Shown here piece by piece: positions 54,201-63,933 of a stretch of 64,000 nucleotides of DNA. The stretch's first letter is position 1. Each line of letters begins with the position of its first letter. Origin of the DNA: Pedobacter nanyangensis (GTDB lineage: Bacteria > Bacteroidota > Bacteroidia > Sphingobacteriales > Sphingobacteriaceae); contig NZ_QMHO01000017.1 of NCBI RefSeq assembly GCF_003313505.1, positions 1-64,000 of the forward strand, in the 5' to 3' direction. The notes under the pieces were generated by a model. The model did not search any database, was not told where the DNA came from, and saw only the letters and a program-made list of their open reading frames with translations. A program made the translations under genes and the position numbers.

Positions 54201-56209
54201 CGCCGTTAAAAGTTGAGTTTAAAGATTTTCAAATTGAAACCCTTACCAAATTTGCCGAAACCGATACCACTTTAGTTGGCGGGGCTATCAATGGAACGGT
54301 AGACGTAAAAGATTTGGTTTCAAATCCTAAATTCGAAGCTGACATTACCATTTCTAAACTACGTTACCAAAAAGATGAATTGGGTGATTTAAAAGCCATC
54401 GTTAACAACAATACCGAGAATGCTTTTGAGGTTGATGTGAGTTTAAAAGGTGTGCACGAGCTTTCGGCCAAAGGGTTTTATTACACTGCTCCTCAAAGTA
54501 ATTTAGATTTGAATATCGACATCAATAAAATTGATTTGCGACAGATAGAAAGCGTAAGTCTTGGGCAAATTAAGCAGGGAAAGGGAACCATTACCGGCCA
54601 GTTTACCGTAAAAGGGGAGCTGAACAAACCACAAATTTTAGGAGCTTTGAAGTTTAATGATGCCGGCTTTAGGGTGGCTTACATTAACTCCTATTTTACC
54701 ATGCCTACCCAGGAAATTGCCTTTAACAACGAAGGCATTCGTTTTAACAACTTTACCTTGGTTGATTCATTGGGCAAAAAAGCGACCGTTAACGGTATGG
54801 TTTATACCAGCGATTTCAGCAACGTACGCTTTGGACTGGATATCCGTACCAATAATTTTAGGGCAATTAACTCCACCGCCCAAGACAATGACATGATTTA
54901 CGGAACAGTATTTTTGAGCAGTAATATTCGAGTACGTGGCGATTTGAACCAGCCCGATGTAAACATGAACATTACCGTTGAAAAAGGAACCAAGTTTTAT
55001 TATGCCATGCCTGTCGACGATCCTTCGGTGATTGACCAGGAAGGAATTGTACAATTTATTGATGCTGATGCACCACCTTTTAACGGACAAAAGGATTTAA
55101 AAGCCGATAGTGTGAGTAAATCGCCAATTAAGGGAATTAACCTAGTTGCCGATATCAATATCGATCCAGAGGCAGAACTGAATGTGGTAGTTGACCCTGC
55201 CAATGGCGACATGCTAACGGTTAGAGGCGATGCCGATTTAAATGCTACGATGGATCCTAGCGGTAAAATTAGCATGACCGGTCGTTATGAAATTGTAGAC
55301 GGTTCTTACAGCCTATCTGTTGGACCACTGGGCAAAAAACCTTTCAAATTGGTAAAAGGAAGCACCATGGTTTGGACAGGCGAGCCTACCGAAGCCAATA
55401 TCAATTTAACTGCACTTTACGAAGTGAACGCAGCGCCTATCGACCTACTAAATTCTCCCGACGACCCTACCACTAAGACAAAGTTGCCGTTTCAGGTTTA
55501 CCTTTACATGAAAGGCGAACTAATGAAACCTATTATCTCCTTTAAAATTGATTTACCCGAAAATGAGCGAGGCACGGCAGTAGGTAGCCAAGCCTATACC
55601 AAGCTACAAAGCGTAAACCGTGATGAAAACGAATTGAACAAACAGGTTTTCGCTTTATTGGCCCTAGAGAGATTTATTGCCAACAATCCTTTCCAAAGTT
55701 TAGCCGGTGGCGGTGGCGGGGTATCTACCCTGGCCCGTTCAAGTGTAAGTAAATTGTTGACCGAGCAGTTGAACAACCTCGCATCAGATTTGATCCAAGG
55801 GGTTGATGTTAATTTCGGTATCAACTCATCAGAAGACTACTCCACCGGAAGCCTGGAACAAAAAACCGATCTGGAAATAGGCCTCTCTAAAAAATTACTG
55901 AACGACCGCTTAACGGTAACCGTAGGAAGCTCTTTTGCACTGGAAGGGCCGCAAAATGCCAATCAAAGCGCCACCAATATTGCGGGCAATGTAAACGTAG
56001 AATATGCCCTGTCCAGAGACGGGCGTTACCGCTTGAGGGCCTATCGACGCAACCAAACCGAAAGTGTAATTGAAGGCCAAATTATAGAAACAGGCCTAGG
56101 CTTTACCTTGGTGGTAGATTACAACAGATTTAGAGAAATATTCCAAAAACGTAGAAACAGAAACAGAAATGAAGCAGAGCAAAAACCAAAAAATGAAAAA
56201 GCTAATTAA
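51212..56209 (+). CDS. tamB: translocation and assembly module protein TamB (DUF490/AsmA-like)
   Basis: 1665 residues. One N-terminal membrane anchor (about 8-32) and a very long repetitive beta-rich periplasmic span: a hydrophobic-groove lipid bridge. The C-terminal DUF490 domain (about 1250-1620) is typical, ending in GSSFAL, VNVEYALSRDGRYRLRAYRRNQ and LGFTLVVDYNRFREIF. No ATG is available before residue 130, so the TTG at 51212 is the likely start. The tamA-type gene follows, overlapping by 17 bases or more. Works in outer-membrane protein assembly or lipid transport. Confidence 0.93.
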   Translation: MNKYFRKGLKIILWIVASIILLVVLIALSLNIPAVQNFVKDKAIGYLKNKTKTEVRLESIKIALPKDVVLNKFYLEDLHKDTLLYAEKLQVDISLFKLLKNTVEINYLELKNIRANVKRVNPDTTFNFSFLVDAFMSDQKKPEEKVEKDTTSTLKFSVNKVRFEDIGLTYRDDVAGNNVKFYLGKLETKIKDFDLANQKYVIKSFVVNNTSLVYLQQKPLTQLVQHLNNSVDSAQKEQGKLPNIEVQKFEFNNVKVNYNDQLTTTNAVANVNKLAFDNLKVDLTNGQYITDNAELANSFVKFAFKPAPSNDLSKVKDTVVVEESTLALAIKKINLINNQLQFDNLGAKPLKKGIDFNHLNIKGLNLGAEDVNYSSKGITANVKNGSLSDQSGFVLSALRGNAIYNDKQIKLDNFVLKTPNTNIENATDLSFTSLDDLTKNPERVKLKIDIKNTTIGLKDATFFSDALPQQYANQKIKVNAKVNGYLNSLNIPQLQISGLNNTQIEVSGKANNVTDINKAYLDLNIKKVHLTKGDILAIVPKKSLPPSIQLPNVIDASGKFKGSMSDFNSNLNVKSDMGGAVLAATMNGPKGREKYKADVSLNNFNVGRLLKQEPTLGRISAKAAVVGTGLDPKKINAQFNATVLSAYYNKYNYRNLKLSGKYANQNVSIKGNMPDSNVNVELSANANLAGKYPAVKANVALKQVDLQKLNFSKTEFRFAGNIKADIKTADVDYLNGDVFATGLQLVKEGKKFNVDTIQLNAMSTATENKLVLKSELLSATVDGKYQLSKIGSAIINQINKYYQFGEVTKIPPQRIRFTANIYNPKFLQDFVPSLTTFAPSKINGLIDTEKDSLLMNAVFPKITYNNINLDSIKLNVGNEGQKLNYRLFVNSITNPSIALFNTEVSGSAADNKLDLNVFLRDRQRKDKYVIAGIFQSINKDFRFNLDPSKLLLDYEKWTVAPENYIQFGESGILAHQFNISQGSQLLSVNSTSDTPNSPLKVEFKDFQIETLTKFAETDTTLVGGAINGTVDVKDLVSNPKFEADITISKLRYQKDELGDLKAIVNNNTENAFEVDVSLKGVHELSAKGFYYTAPQSNLDLNIDINKIDLRQIESVSLGQIKQGKGTITGQFTVKGELNKPQILGALKFNDAGFRVAYINSYFTMPTQEIAFNNEGIRFNNFTLVDSLGKKATVNGMVYTSDFSNVRFGLDIRTNNFRAINSTAQDNDMIYGTVFLSSNIRVRGDLNQPDVNMNITVEKGTKFYYAMPVDDPSVIDQEGIVQFIDADAPPFNGQKDLKADSVSKSPIKGINLVADINIDPEAELNVVVDPANGDMLTVRGDADLNATMDPSGKISMTGRYEIVDGSYSLSVGPLGKKPFKLVKGSTMVWTGEPTEANINLTALYEVNAAPIDLLNSPDDPTTKTKLPFQVYLYMKGELMKPIISFKIDLPENERGTAVGSQAYTKLQSVNRDENELNKQVFALLALERFIANNPFQSLAGGGGGVSTLARSSVSKLLTEQLNNLASDLIQGVDVNFGINSSEDYSTGSLEQKTDLEIGLSKKLLNDRLTVTVGSSFALEGPQNANQSATNIAGNVNVEYALSRDGRYRLRAYRRNQTESVIEGQIIETGLGFTLVVDYNRFREIFQKRRNRNRNEAEQKPKNEKAN

Positions 56210-58493
56210 AATAAGTGCTTTCATATTGGCTTGTTTTCTGCTGGCCAATTGTAGCAATACCAGATTTTTGAAGCCGGGACAAAATCTTTATACCGGCGCA
56301 GAGGTAAAAATCAATCCCGATTCATCATCTAAAATAGCCAATGAAAAACAGGTAAAAAATACCTTGGAAGATAAAACACGTCCTCGTCCCAATAAGTCTA
56401 TTTTAGGACTAAAACCAAAACTATACATCTATAATCTTGCAGGTGAGCCTAAAAAACCAAAAGGATTTAGAAATTGGTTGCGCAATAAAGTAGGCGAACC
56501 ACCCGTGCTAATGAGCGAGGTAAAACTGAAATACAATAGCGATGTATTGAAAAGCTATTTAATTAGCCAAGGATATCTACAGGCCGATGTTACGGGCGAC
56601 ACGGTCATCAAAAGACGCAGAGGAAAAGCCATCTACACCGCTTTAACGGGCACTCGATATAAAATCAATGAGATTACCTTCCCGCCTGACACGGGTGATT
56701 TGACTCACAATATCAATCAAAATAAGGGCAAAACATTATTGAAACGTGGTGATTTTTATGATTTGGATACCTACAAAAATGAACGTATCCGAATTGACAA
56801 TGACCTGAAAGAAAGCGGCTACTTCTATTTTAGTCCTGAGCATTTGATCTTACAGGTAGATAGTACCATTGGCAATCATTTGGTGAACATTAACGTGCGC
56901 ATTAAAACCATTGCGCCCGATGCCGCGCTGAAACCTTATACTGTAAGGAACATTAACATTTATCCAAGTTATAGTTTGCGAAGAGATAGTATTTTAAGGC
57001 GGTTAAAGCCTTTAAAATACAACGACTTCAATATTTACGACAATCGAAATACTTACAAACCTAGGGTGTTTGACAGGTTGGTTTTCTTTAAAAAAGGAGA
57101 AAGGTACAACCGTAAAGATCACAACCAGTCCCTAAATAGGATGGTGAACTTGGGTGCTTTCCAGGACGTAAGGGCAGAGTTTTTACCAATAGACAGTTTC
57201 AAAAACAATCAACTTGATTTGAATATTTACCTCACGCCGCTAAAGAAAAACTCCCTTACTTTTTCGGTTACGGGAACCCAAAAATCCAACAACTTTATTG
57301 GTTCTGAATTGAAAATTACGCAAACAACCCGCAATATCTTTAGAGGTGCCGAACAGTTGGACATTAGCGCCAGTGGAGGTTTTGAAACCCAATACAGCGG
57401 GCAAGCCAAGGGCATTAATTCCTATTCGCTTACTGGAGAAGCAAAACTCACACTCCCTCGCTTTATTGTGCCTTTTTATAAGCCGCGAAGCACCAATGCC
57501 TTTACGCCAAAAACCATTGTTTCGTTGGGCTATCAATTATTGAGTAGAGATACCGTTTACAAACTGAACTCTTTCAAGGCCCAATATGGTTACAATTGGA
57601 AAGAAAACCAGTTTAAGGAACATAATTTTTTCCCAGCTTCCATTAACTTGGTCACTTCGAATAAAGATACCACTGATGTTGCTTATAAACGACTTATTAA
57701 ACAAAATCCCGGATTGCAGTACACCCTGGAAGACCAGTTTATTATTGGAAGTACGTACAGCTTTACCTACACCAACCAAATGCAGGAAAAACGCCGCCAT
57801 AACTTGTATTTCTTTGGTGGATTGGAAACCAGCGGAAATGTTTGGGGACTTTTTATGCGCAAGGGCTCAAACGGCGATCGTAGGTTATTCAATATTCCCT
57901 TAACTCAATTTGTAAGGGTCGAAACCGATTTAAGGAGCTACTACAAACTAAATCCGGGCGTGATATGGGCCAACCGCCTAAACTTAGGTTATGGTTATGC
58001 TTATGGGGGTAGCAGCTCCCTTCCATTTGTACGCCAATTTTTTGCTGGGGGTACCAACGACATTAGGGCTTTCAGAGCCAGATCCCTAGGGCCCGGGACT
58101 TATCACGTTCAAAACAATAGCGCAGGCTTTGCCGATCAAGGTGGTGACGTAAAAATGATGCTCAATTCGGAATTAAGATTTAAATTGGTGAGTATTCTGC
58201 ACGGTGCCGCTTTTGTGGATGCTGGAAATATTTGGTTGCGCAAAGGTGACCCCGATAGACCAGGCTCCGCTTTTAAACTCAAAAATTCATTTGATGAACT
58301 TGCAGTAGGTACAGGTGTTGGTTTACGAGTTGATGCCACAATATTTGTCATCCGCCTAGATGGCGCCTTTCCTATTCGCAAACCCTATTTACCTAAGGGA
58401 CAGCGCTGGGTAATAGACGATATAGATTTTGGAAGCAAAGGCTGGAGAAGAGATAATCTTGTTTTAAACATTGGCATCGGATATCCGTTTTAA
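56193..58493 (+). CDS. tamA: BamA/TamA-family outer-membrane protein, lipoprotein type
   Basis: 766 residues from ATG 56193; a longer in-frame start at 56169 lies within tamB. Lipoprotein signal (FLLANCSN, Cys about 21), POTRA-like repeats (about 70-360; YLISQGYLQADVTGD), then an Omp85 barrel with the QFFAGGTNDIRAFRARSLGPG loop-6 motif (about 618-640) and a final strand VLNIGIGYPF. Bacteroidota TamA homologues are commonly lipidated (TamL), and this is one. It is the partner of TamB. Confidence 0.93.
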   Translation: MKKLIKISAFILACFLLANCSNTRFLKPGQNLYTGAEVKINPDSSSKIANEKQVKNTLEDKTRPRPNKSILGLKPKLYIYNLAGEPKKPKGFRNWLRNKVGEPPVLMSEVKLKYNSDVLKSYLISQGYLQADVTGDTVIKRRRGKAIYTALTGTRYKINEITFPPDTGDLTHNINQNKGKTLLKRGDFYDLDTYKNERIRIDNDLKESGYFYFSPEHLILQVDSTIGNHLVNINVRIKTIAPDAALKPYTVRNINIYPSYSLRRDSILRRLKPLKYNDFNIYDNRNTYKPRVFDRLVFFKKGERYNRKDHNQSLNRMVNLGAFQDVRAEFLPIDSFKNNQLDLNIYLTPLKKNSLTFSVTGTQKSNNFIGSELKITQTTRNIFRGAEQLDISASGGFETQYSGQAKGINSYSLTGEAKLTLPRFIVPFYKPRSTNAFTPKTIVSLGYQLLSRDTVYKLNSFKAQYGYNWKENQFKEHNFFPASINLVTSNKDTTDVAYKRLIKQNPGLQYTLEDQFIIGSTYSFTYTNQMQEKRRHNLYFFGGLETSGNVWGLFMRKGSNGDRRLFNIPLTQFVRVETDLRSYYKLNPGVIWANRLNLGYGYAYGGSSSLPFVRQFFAGGTNDIRAFRARSLGPGTYHVQNNSAGFADQGGDVKMMLNSELRFKLVSILHGAAFVDAGNIWLRKGDPDRPGSAFKLKNSFDELAVGTGVGLRVDATIFVIRLDGAFPIRKPYLPKGQRWVIDDIDFGSKGWRRDNLVLNIGIGYPF

Positions 58494-58497
58494 TAGC

Positions 58498-59499
58498 ATG
58501 AAAAAAATTCCTAGACAGATAAAATCGTTATTTGTAAATACCTACCATTTATTTATTGCAGCCGGCAAGGGCTTTATAGAAGACCGTGTAATGAAACTTA
58601 GTGCCGCTTTGGCCTACTATACCATCTTTTCGCTCACGCCTTTAATTATCATCGTGATTTCCTCGGCATCTATTTTTTTGGGCGACAACATGGACCCCAA
58701 CACCAAACTATTTGGCGAGATTAGTGAATTGATTGGAAACAGCGCTGCCAACCAATTACGAGTCTTTGTAAACAATGCCAATTTATCTGGCCGGAGTACC
58801 ATTGGCCTCATCATAGGCATAGCAACCTTGCTCATTGGTTCTACGGCCATTTTCATAGAAATACAGGATAGCATTAATTTAATCTGGAAAGTAAAGGCTG
58901 TGCCCAAAAAAGGTTGGAAAAAACTCATCACCAATCGTTTGCTCTCTTTCTCGCTAATTGCATCATTGGGCTTTTTGCTGCTGGTATCGCTGGTAGTAAA
59001 CAGCGTTGTGGTGGGCATTGGCGGTAAGCTCGATACCTATGCTGCCAAAATTGGTATCGAAGAAGTATCGGGCTGGTTAATGCTCATTGTAACCAATGCG
59101 CTTACCTTGGCCGTTGTCACTACTATTTTCGCCATCATTTTTAAAGTATTGCCCGATGTGAACTTAAAATGGAAGCCTGCATTGGTTGGGGCCCTATTTA
59201 CAGCACTGCTTTTCAGCTTAGGCAAATATATTATAGGCATTTACATTGAAAAAGGTAACCCCGGCTCGGCATTTGGCGCAGCAAGCTCCATTATCGTCAT
59301 CTTGGTTTGGATTTACTATTCGGCCATTATCCTATATTTTGGGGCCGAATTTACACAAGCTTATGCCGAAAAGTTTGATACGGGCATAACTCCCTCTAAA
59401 TATGCCGTGCATTTGAAAACCATTGTTGTAGAAAAAGAAGTGGACAAATTACCGCCGCAGCATCCAGAAGATACGGTTAAAGCAAATAAAGAGATATAA
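58498..59499 (+). CDS. YihY/BrkB-family inner-membrane protein
   Basis: 333 residues from ATG 58498 (MKKIPRQIKS); the longer in-frame start lies inside the upstream gene. Six membrane helices in the order usual for YihY/UPF0761, with KLSAALAYYTIFSLTPLIIIVIS near the N-terminus, and GSAFGAASSIIVILVWIYYSAIILYFGAEFTQAYA near the C-terminus. AsmA-type lipid bridges and YihY have been linked in moving phospholipid to the outer membrane; being directly after tamB-tamA fits this. Gap of four bases to tamA. Confidence 0.9.
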   Translation: MKKIPRQIKSLFVNTYHLFIAAGKGFIEDRVMKLSAALAYYTIFSLTPLIIIVISSASIFLGDNMDPNTKLFGEISELIGNSAANQLRVFVNNANLSGRSTIGLIIGIATLLIGSTAIFIEIQDSINLIWKVKAVPKKGWKKLITNRLLSFSLIASLGFLLLVSLVVNSVVVGIGGKLDTYAAKIGIEEVSGWLMLIVTNALTLAVVTTIFAIIFKVLPDVNLKWKPALVGALFTALLFSLGKYIIGIYIEKGNPGSAFGAASSIIVILVWIYYSAIILYFGAEFTQAYAEKFDTGITPSKYAVHLKTIVVEKEVDKLPPQHPEDTVKANKEI

Positions 59500-59577
59500 T
59501 TTTGGACTCTCCTCTTTTAGAGGGATGTCCAACGGCCGGGGTCTCGTTTTGGCCCCTACTCAATGCATCAACCTTTG

Positions 59578-61707
59578 TCAGGCTACAACATAGTTCACAA
59601 TTTTACCAATCAGCTCCTTTTCAGAATAAGGTTTCAGCACCAAATCGTTCATTCCCGCAGCAAGGTACCTGTCCCTATCTTCTTCCAAAACGTTAGCAGT
59701 TACGCCAAGTACCGGAACTTTCGCCTTAGCTTTATCCTGGTCTGCTCTTATCAAGCGGGTAAGCTCTACTCCGCCCATAATCGGCATCTGCACATCGGTA
59801 AGTATCAGGTCATAGTTGTTTTTGGTGAAAAGCTGAAAAGCCTCCGAACCATCATAGGCCGTATCCGTAATGACATTATATTTTTTAATCACTGTTTGGG
59901 CCAGCAATACGTTCATTTTATTATCGTCAACCAATAAGATCCTTTTTCCCGCCAAATGGCCAACATCAGTAATGGCCAAATTCTTTTGTTTGCTGGCAAC
60001 ATCATCACAAAGCTCATAAGGAATTTCAAACGTAAAGTTAGAGCCTTTGTTGATCACGCTGGTTAAGCCTATTTTGCCTTTTTGCAGCTCCACAATACGC
60101 TTACAAATGGCCAAGCCCAAACCTGTTCCTTTTTGAGTGTTTTTGGTAGTGGAGTAATTCACCTGCGAAAATTCATCAAAAATAACGGCGGCATCTTTAT
60201 CTTCTATCCCTACGCCGGTATCAATCACCTGTATTTTCAAAGTACCTACTTTTTTAGATACCGCTATCATGTCCGCTTTAAGAACCACAGAACCCTTGTC
60301 GGTAAATTTAATGGCATTGCTCAGCAAGTTCATGATGACTTGTTTCAAACGCAACGAATCGCCGATAATGGTGAACCCAGCATTAAAGGATATTTGTTTC
60401 TCCAATTGGAGTCCTTTTCTGGTAGCTTGAATAGCAATACTGTTAAAAACCTCGTTAATGGCGTCTGCCGGGGCAAATGCCACCTTATCAAAATTGATTT
60501 TACCAACCTCATATTTAGAAAAATCGAGAATGTCGTTTACTAAATCCAACAGTAGCTCCGAAGAGGTTTTAATGGCTTCTACTTGCTCTTTTTGCTGCGA
60601 GGAAAGGTTATCCTGGCTTAATTGCTCTGAAAAACCAATTACTGAATTAAGTGGTGTACGGATTTCGTGGCTCATATTAGCCAAAAAGCGACTTTTAGAT
60701 TGGGCATACTGGGATACCCGTTGACCGTAATCGATCAATTGGCCCTCATTACGATAAATTTTCCATAGGTTAAATAAAATAATGGCCACCAATGCCAGCA
60801 ACAACCCAAATATAACCAGATAAATATTATCGATACTTTTAAAGGTATTATCCAAGTTATATTGGATATCCTTCCTGGTTTGGGAGGCAAAAGCTATTTC
60901 CGAAGCCTTAAAATTTTGGAGCAGGAATACAATTTCGTTGATGATCCGCGAGTTGATACGTAAAATTCCCAACTCGCTATCCTTTAATATTTTGTTGGCC
61001 GCATACAGATTTCGAAAATAAGTATTGATATTCCTGATCTGCATCTTGTTGTAGTTTCTGCTCAACAAGGAAGTATCCAACGTGATTTCTTTCTTCACCA
61101 AAACCGCATTGGTATCCACTTTTCCCTTTTTTCTTGAAAAAGCAGCTGCAATCCTGCCAAGCAAGCCTTTTTCCTTTACTTCTACCTTTGGTTTGATGGT
61201 GTCTATAGTGATCATGGTCTTGAACCTTCCTTGGGTAATCTCCATCCCCTTGGTAAAGGTTCGCTGTTTTAGCGTATCGATATTTCCATTAATCAGGAAC
61301 AAACTATCCGTTAGCTGTTTAAGTTTCAGGTAGATTTGCATCTTTGCTTTCTTCTGCGCCACTAAACCCTTTACGTTGTTGGAATAAGACTGGGCATTTT
61401 CACGGAGCTGGAGGGTATCCAAAATTTTGGAAACTCTACCAATCTCATTGGAAAACTGCTTCATGTAAGCCCCATTTCCGGTTGCCTCAAACAGCCTACA
61501 ATTATTATCAGCTTTATATAAAAGCATTACACAGGTATCCAGCTGCGAGTAATCATTTTCGATACGGCTAAGCTGGCTTACATTTTGGGAAAGTAAGCTA
61601 ATGCGGTTATTACGGGTGTAAAAAAAGATTGCTGAGATAAAAAGTGCGAGTAATAAAATTACAATAAGCCCATAACGGGAAGCACTTTTTTTGGTGTTGA
61701 TAGTCAT
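59578..61707 (-). CDS. hybrid sensor histidine kinase / response regulator
   Basis: 709 residues from ATG 61707; a longer in-frame start at 61758 is less likely. Two membrane helices (about 12-29 and 293-315) flank a helical periplasmic sensor. Then HisKA (FLANMSHEIRTPLNSVIGFSE), HATPase (NLLSNAIKFTD, DTGVGIE, GTGLGLAICK) and a C-terminal receiver (RILLVDDNKMN, phosphoacceptor in LILTDVQMPIMGG, LKPYSEKEL). No output domain or partner regulator is adjacent, so the phosphorelay partner is elsewhere. Signal unknown. Confidence 0.92.
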   Translation of the reverse strand: MTINTKKSASRYGLIVILLLALFISAIFFYTRNNRISLLSQNVSQLSRIENDYSQLDTCVMLLYKADNNCRLFEATGNGAYMKQFSNEIGRVSKILDTLQLRENAQSYSNNVKGLVAQKKAKMQIYLKLKQLTDSLFLINGNIDTLKQRTFTKGMEITQGRFKTMITIDTIKPKVEVKEKGLLGRIAAAFSRKKGKVDTNAVLVKKEITLDTSLLSRNYNKMQIRNINTYFRNLYAANKILKDSELGILRINSRIINEIVFLLQNFKASEIAFASQTRKDIQYNLDNTFKSIDNIYLVIFGLLLALVAIILFNLWKIYRNEGQLIDYGQRVSQYAQSKSRFLANMSHEIRTPLNSVIGFSEQLSQDNLSSQQKEQVEAIKTSSELLLDLVNDILDFSKYEVGKINFDKVAFAPADAINEVFNSIAIQATRKGLQLEKQISFNAGFTIIGDSLRLKQVIMNLLSNAIKFTDKGSVVLKADMIAVSKKVGTLKIQVIDTGVGIEDKDAAVIFDEFSQVNYSTTKNTQKGTGLGLAICKRIVELQKGKIGLTSVINKGSNFTFEIPYELCDDVASKQKNLAITDVGHLAGKRILLVDDNKMNVLLAQTVIKKYNVITDTAYDGSEAFQLFTKNNYDLILTDVQMPIMGGVELTRLIRADQDKAKAKVPVLGVTANVLEEDRDRYLAAGMNDLVLKPYSEKELIGKIVNYVVA

Positions 61708-61869
61708 ACGTTGCGTTAATGCGGATCGTCTAAAATGCAAAATGCAACACCAAGGCAAATATCATGCCCTAAATAATAATGCTTTTATATTCTTTTATAT
61801 TTTAGAAGCAAAGCATTTTAGCACTTCAAACAAAAGCCATAATTCACTGAAAACATTAATATTACGCCG

Positions 61870-63744
61870 TTATGCCACTTCTAAATCTTCTATATCCTTT
61901 TCTTCAGCGTCTACTTCATCTTTTTCAATACGTAGATTTTTAATGATATGTTGTTGCCTATCGGGTGTATTTTTCCCCATATAATATTCCAATAAGCTCT
62001 TAATGGTTTGCTCCTTTAAAATTACCGGGTCTAAGCGAATGTCTTTTCCAATAAACAAGCCAAATTCGTCTGGAGAAATTTCTCCCAAACCTTTAAATCT
62101 AGTAATTTCTGGTTTGCTGCCCAATTTTGCGATGGCGTTTTTACGTTCTTCATCACTATAGCAATAAATCGTTTCCTTTTTGTTCCTTACCCTAAAAAGC
62201 GGGGTCTGAAGGATGTAAACATGTCCGGCTTTTACCAGATCGGGAAAAAACTGCAGGAAAAAAGTCATCATCAATAAACGGATGTGCATGCCATCCACGT
62301 CAGCATCTGTAGCAATTACAATATTGTTATAGTGCAAACCCTCCAGGCCATCTTCAATATTCAAGGCATGCTGCAAAAGGTTAAATTCCTCATTTTCGTA
62401 AACTACTTTTTTGGTCAGTTCATAACAGTTAAGCGGTTTCCCCTTAAGACTGAAAACGGCCTGCGTTTCTACATCCCTTGATTTGGTAATTGAACCCGAA
62501 GCCGAATCTCCCTCGGTAATGAACAGGGTGGTTTCGTATCTACGTTCATGATTACTATTAAAATGAACTTTGCAGTCTCTTAGTTTTTTATTGTGCAATG
62601 AGGCTTTTTTAGCCCTGTCGTTGGCCAATTTTTTGATCCCTGCAATATCCTTGCGCTCACGTTCCGATTGTTTGATACGGGTTTCGATAGCATCAGCTAC
62701 ATCCTTATGCTTGTGCAGGTAGTCGTCCAATTCCTTTTTCAAGAAATCGTTAATGAACGTACGCACCGTTTGTCCTTCTGGCGCTATTCTTTCCGAGCCC
62801 AGTTTGGTTTTAGTTTGCGATTCGAAAACAGGCTCCTGAACCCTGATCGCTATGGCAGCAATAATAGACGCTCTAATATCCGAAGCGTCATAATCTTTAT
62901 TGTAATACTCCCTCAGTGTTTTAACTACGGCCTCCCTAAAAGCCGCTTGGTGTGTTCCGCCCTGAGTAGTGTATTGTCCATTTACAAAAGAGTGGTAATC
63001 TTCGCCATATTGTTGGCCGTGGGTCATCGCTACTTCAATATCATGCCCTTTAAGGTGGATAATCGGGTAACGAATTTCCTCTGGCTTGTTTTCCCTCGAA
63101 AGCAAATCGTACAAACCTCTTTCCGAGAAATATTTTTGGTTGTTAAAATTGATCGTCAGGCCTGTATTCAAGAAAACGTAGTTCCAAATCATGGTTTCTA
63201 CAAAATCAGGAATGTACCTATAATTTCTGAAAATGGTTTCGTCTGGATGAAAAGTAATGGAAGTGCCATTACGCTGCGTGGTTTCAATTTCCGGATGTTC
63301 AAGCGTTACCAATCCTTTGCTAAATTCAACACGTTTGGTTTTACCATCCCGATAACTTTGTACCACAAAAATAGTAGAAAGTGCGTTTACCGCCTTGGTA
63401 CCCACTCCATTCATCCCTACTGATTTTTGGAAAGCGCTGCTGTCGTACTTACCGCCAGTATTCATTTTAGAAACACAGTCGATTACCTTGCCCAAAGGAA
63501 TGCCCCGACCATAATCCCTAATGATTACTTTATGCTCATGTAGGCTAATATCGATGGTTTTTCCCGCACCCATCATAAATTCATCGATGGAATTGTCGAT
63601 GATTTCCTTTAACAAAACGTAAATACCATCATCCTGTGCCGAGCCATCCCCCAGCTTCCCGATATACATACCTGGACGCCTGCGGATGTGCTCCTGCCAA
63701 TCTAAGGACTTAATACTGTCTTCGTTATAGATAGGTTCTGCCAT
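61870..63744 (-). CDS. parE: DNA topoisomerase IV subunit B (ParE)
   Basis: 624 residues from ATG 63744 (MAEPIYNEDS). ATPase motifs: EIIDNSIDEFMMG, DYGRGIPLGK, GMNGVGTKAVNAL; TOPRIM: TEGDSASGS (about 423) and DADVDGMH (about 490-497); then RFKGLGEISPDEFG. The RRPGMYIGKLGDGSAQDDGIYVLLKE N-terminus and EGDSASG (not EGDSAGG) identify ParE and separate it from gyrB at 22.8 kb. parC is not the next gene in transcription order, so the two subunits are not in one operon unless parC lies to the right of the window. Confidence 0.94.
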   Translation of the reverse strand: MAEPIYNEDSIKSLDWQEHIRRRPGMYIGKLGDGSAQDDGIYVLLKEIIDNSIDEFMMGAGKTIDISLHEHKVIIRDYGRGIPLGKVIDCVSKMNTGGKYDSSAFQKSVGMNGVGTKAVNALSTIFVVQSYRDGKTKRVEFSKGLVTLEHPEIETTQRNGTSITFHPDETIFRNYRYIPDFVETMIWNYVFLNTGLTINFNNQKYFSERGLYDLLSRENKPEEIRYPIIHLKGHDIEVAMTHGQQYGEDYHSFVNGQYTTQGGTHQAAFREAVVKTLREYYNKDYDASDIRASIIAAIAIRVQEPVFESQTKTKLGSERIAPEGQTVRTFINDFLKKELDDYLHKHKDVADAIETRIKQSERERKDIAGIKKLANDRAKKASLHNKKLRDCKVHFNSNHERRYETTLFITEGDSASGSITKSRDVETQAVFSLKGKPLNCYELTKKVVYENEEFNLLQHALNIEDGLEGLHYNNIVIATDADVDGMHIRLLMMTFFLQFFPDLVKAGHVYILQTPLFRVRNKKETIYCYSDEERKNAIAKLGSKPEITRFKGLGEISPDEFGLFIGKDIRLDPVILKEQTIKSLLEYYMGKNTPDRQQHIIKNLRIEKDEVDAEEKDIEDLEVA

Positions 63745-63933
63745 AATACTTCTTTTACGTGTGGATTTCCTTGAAATGAAACAAAGCCATACAAATTTAA
63801 TCAATTTTAGCCGTTTTTATTGGCTAGATTTCCACATTTGAACAATGGCCCAATCGTTTGGTATTTTTTTGATGACGCAATTGTAGCGTAGTATTTTATT
63901 GTTAAATTGTGCTTCGGATTATTTCTCGTCATT

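Noticed and set aside
62668..63423. 251-codon + strand frame opposite parE
   Set aside because: Antisense to a well-supported ParE; the residues are an artefact of the complementary codons.
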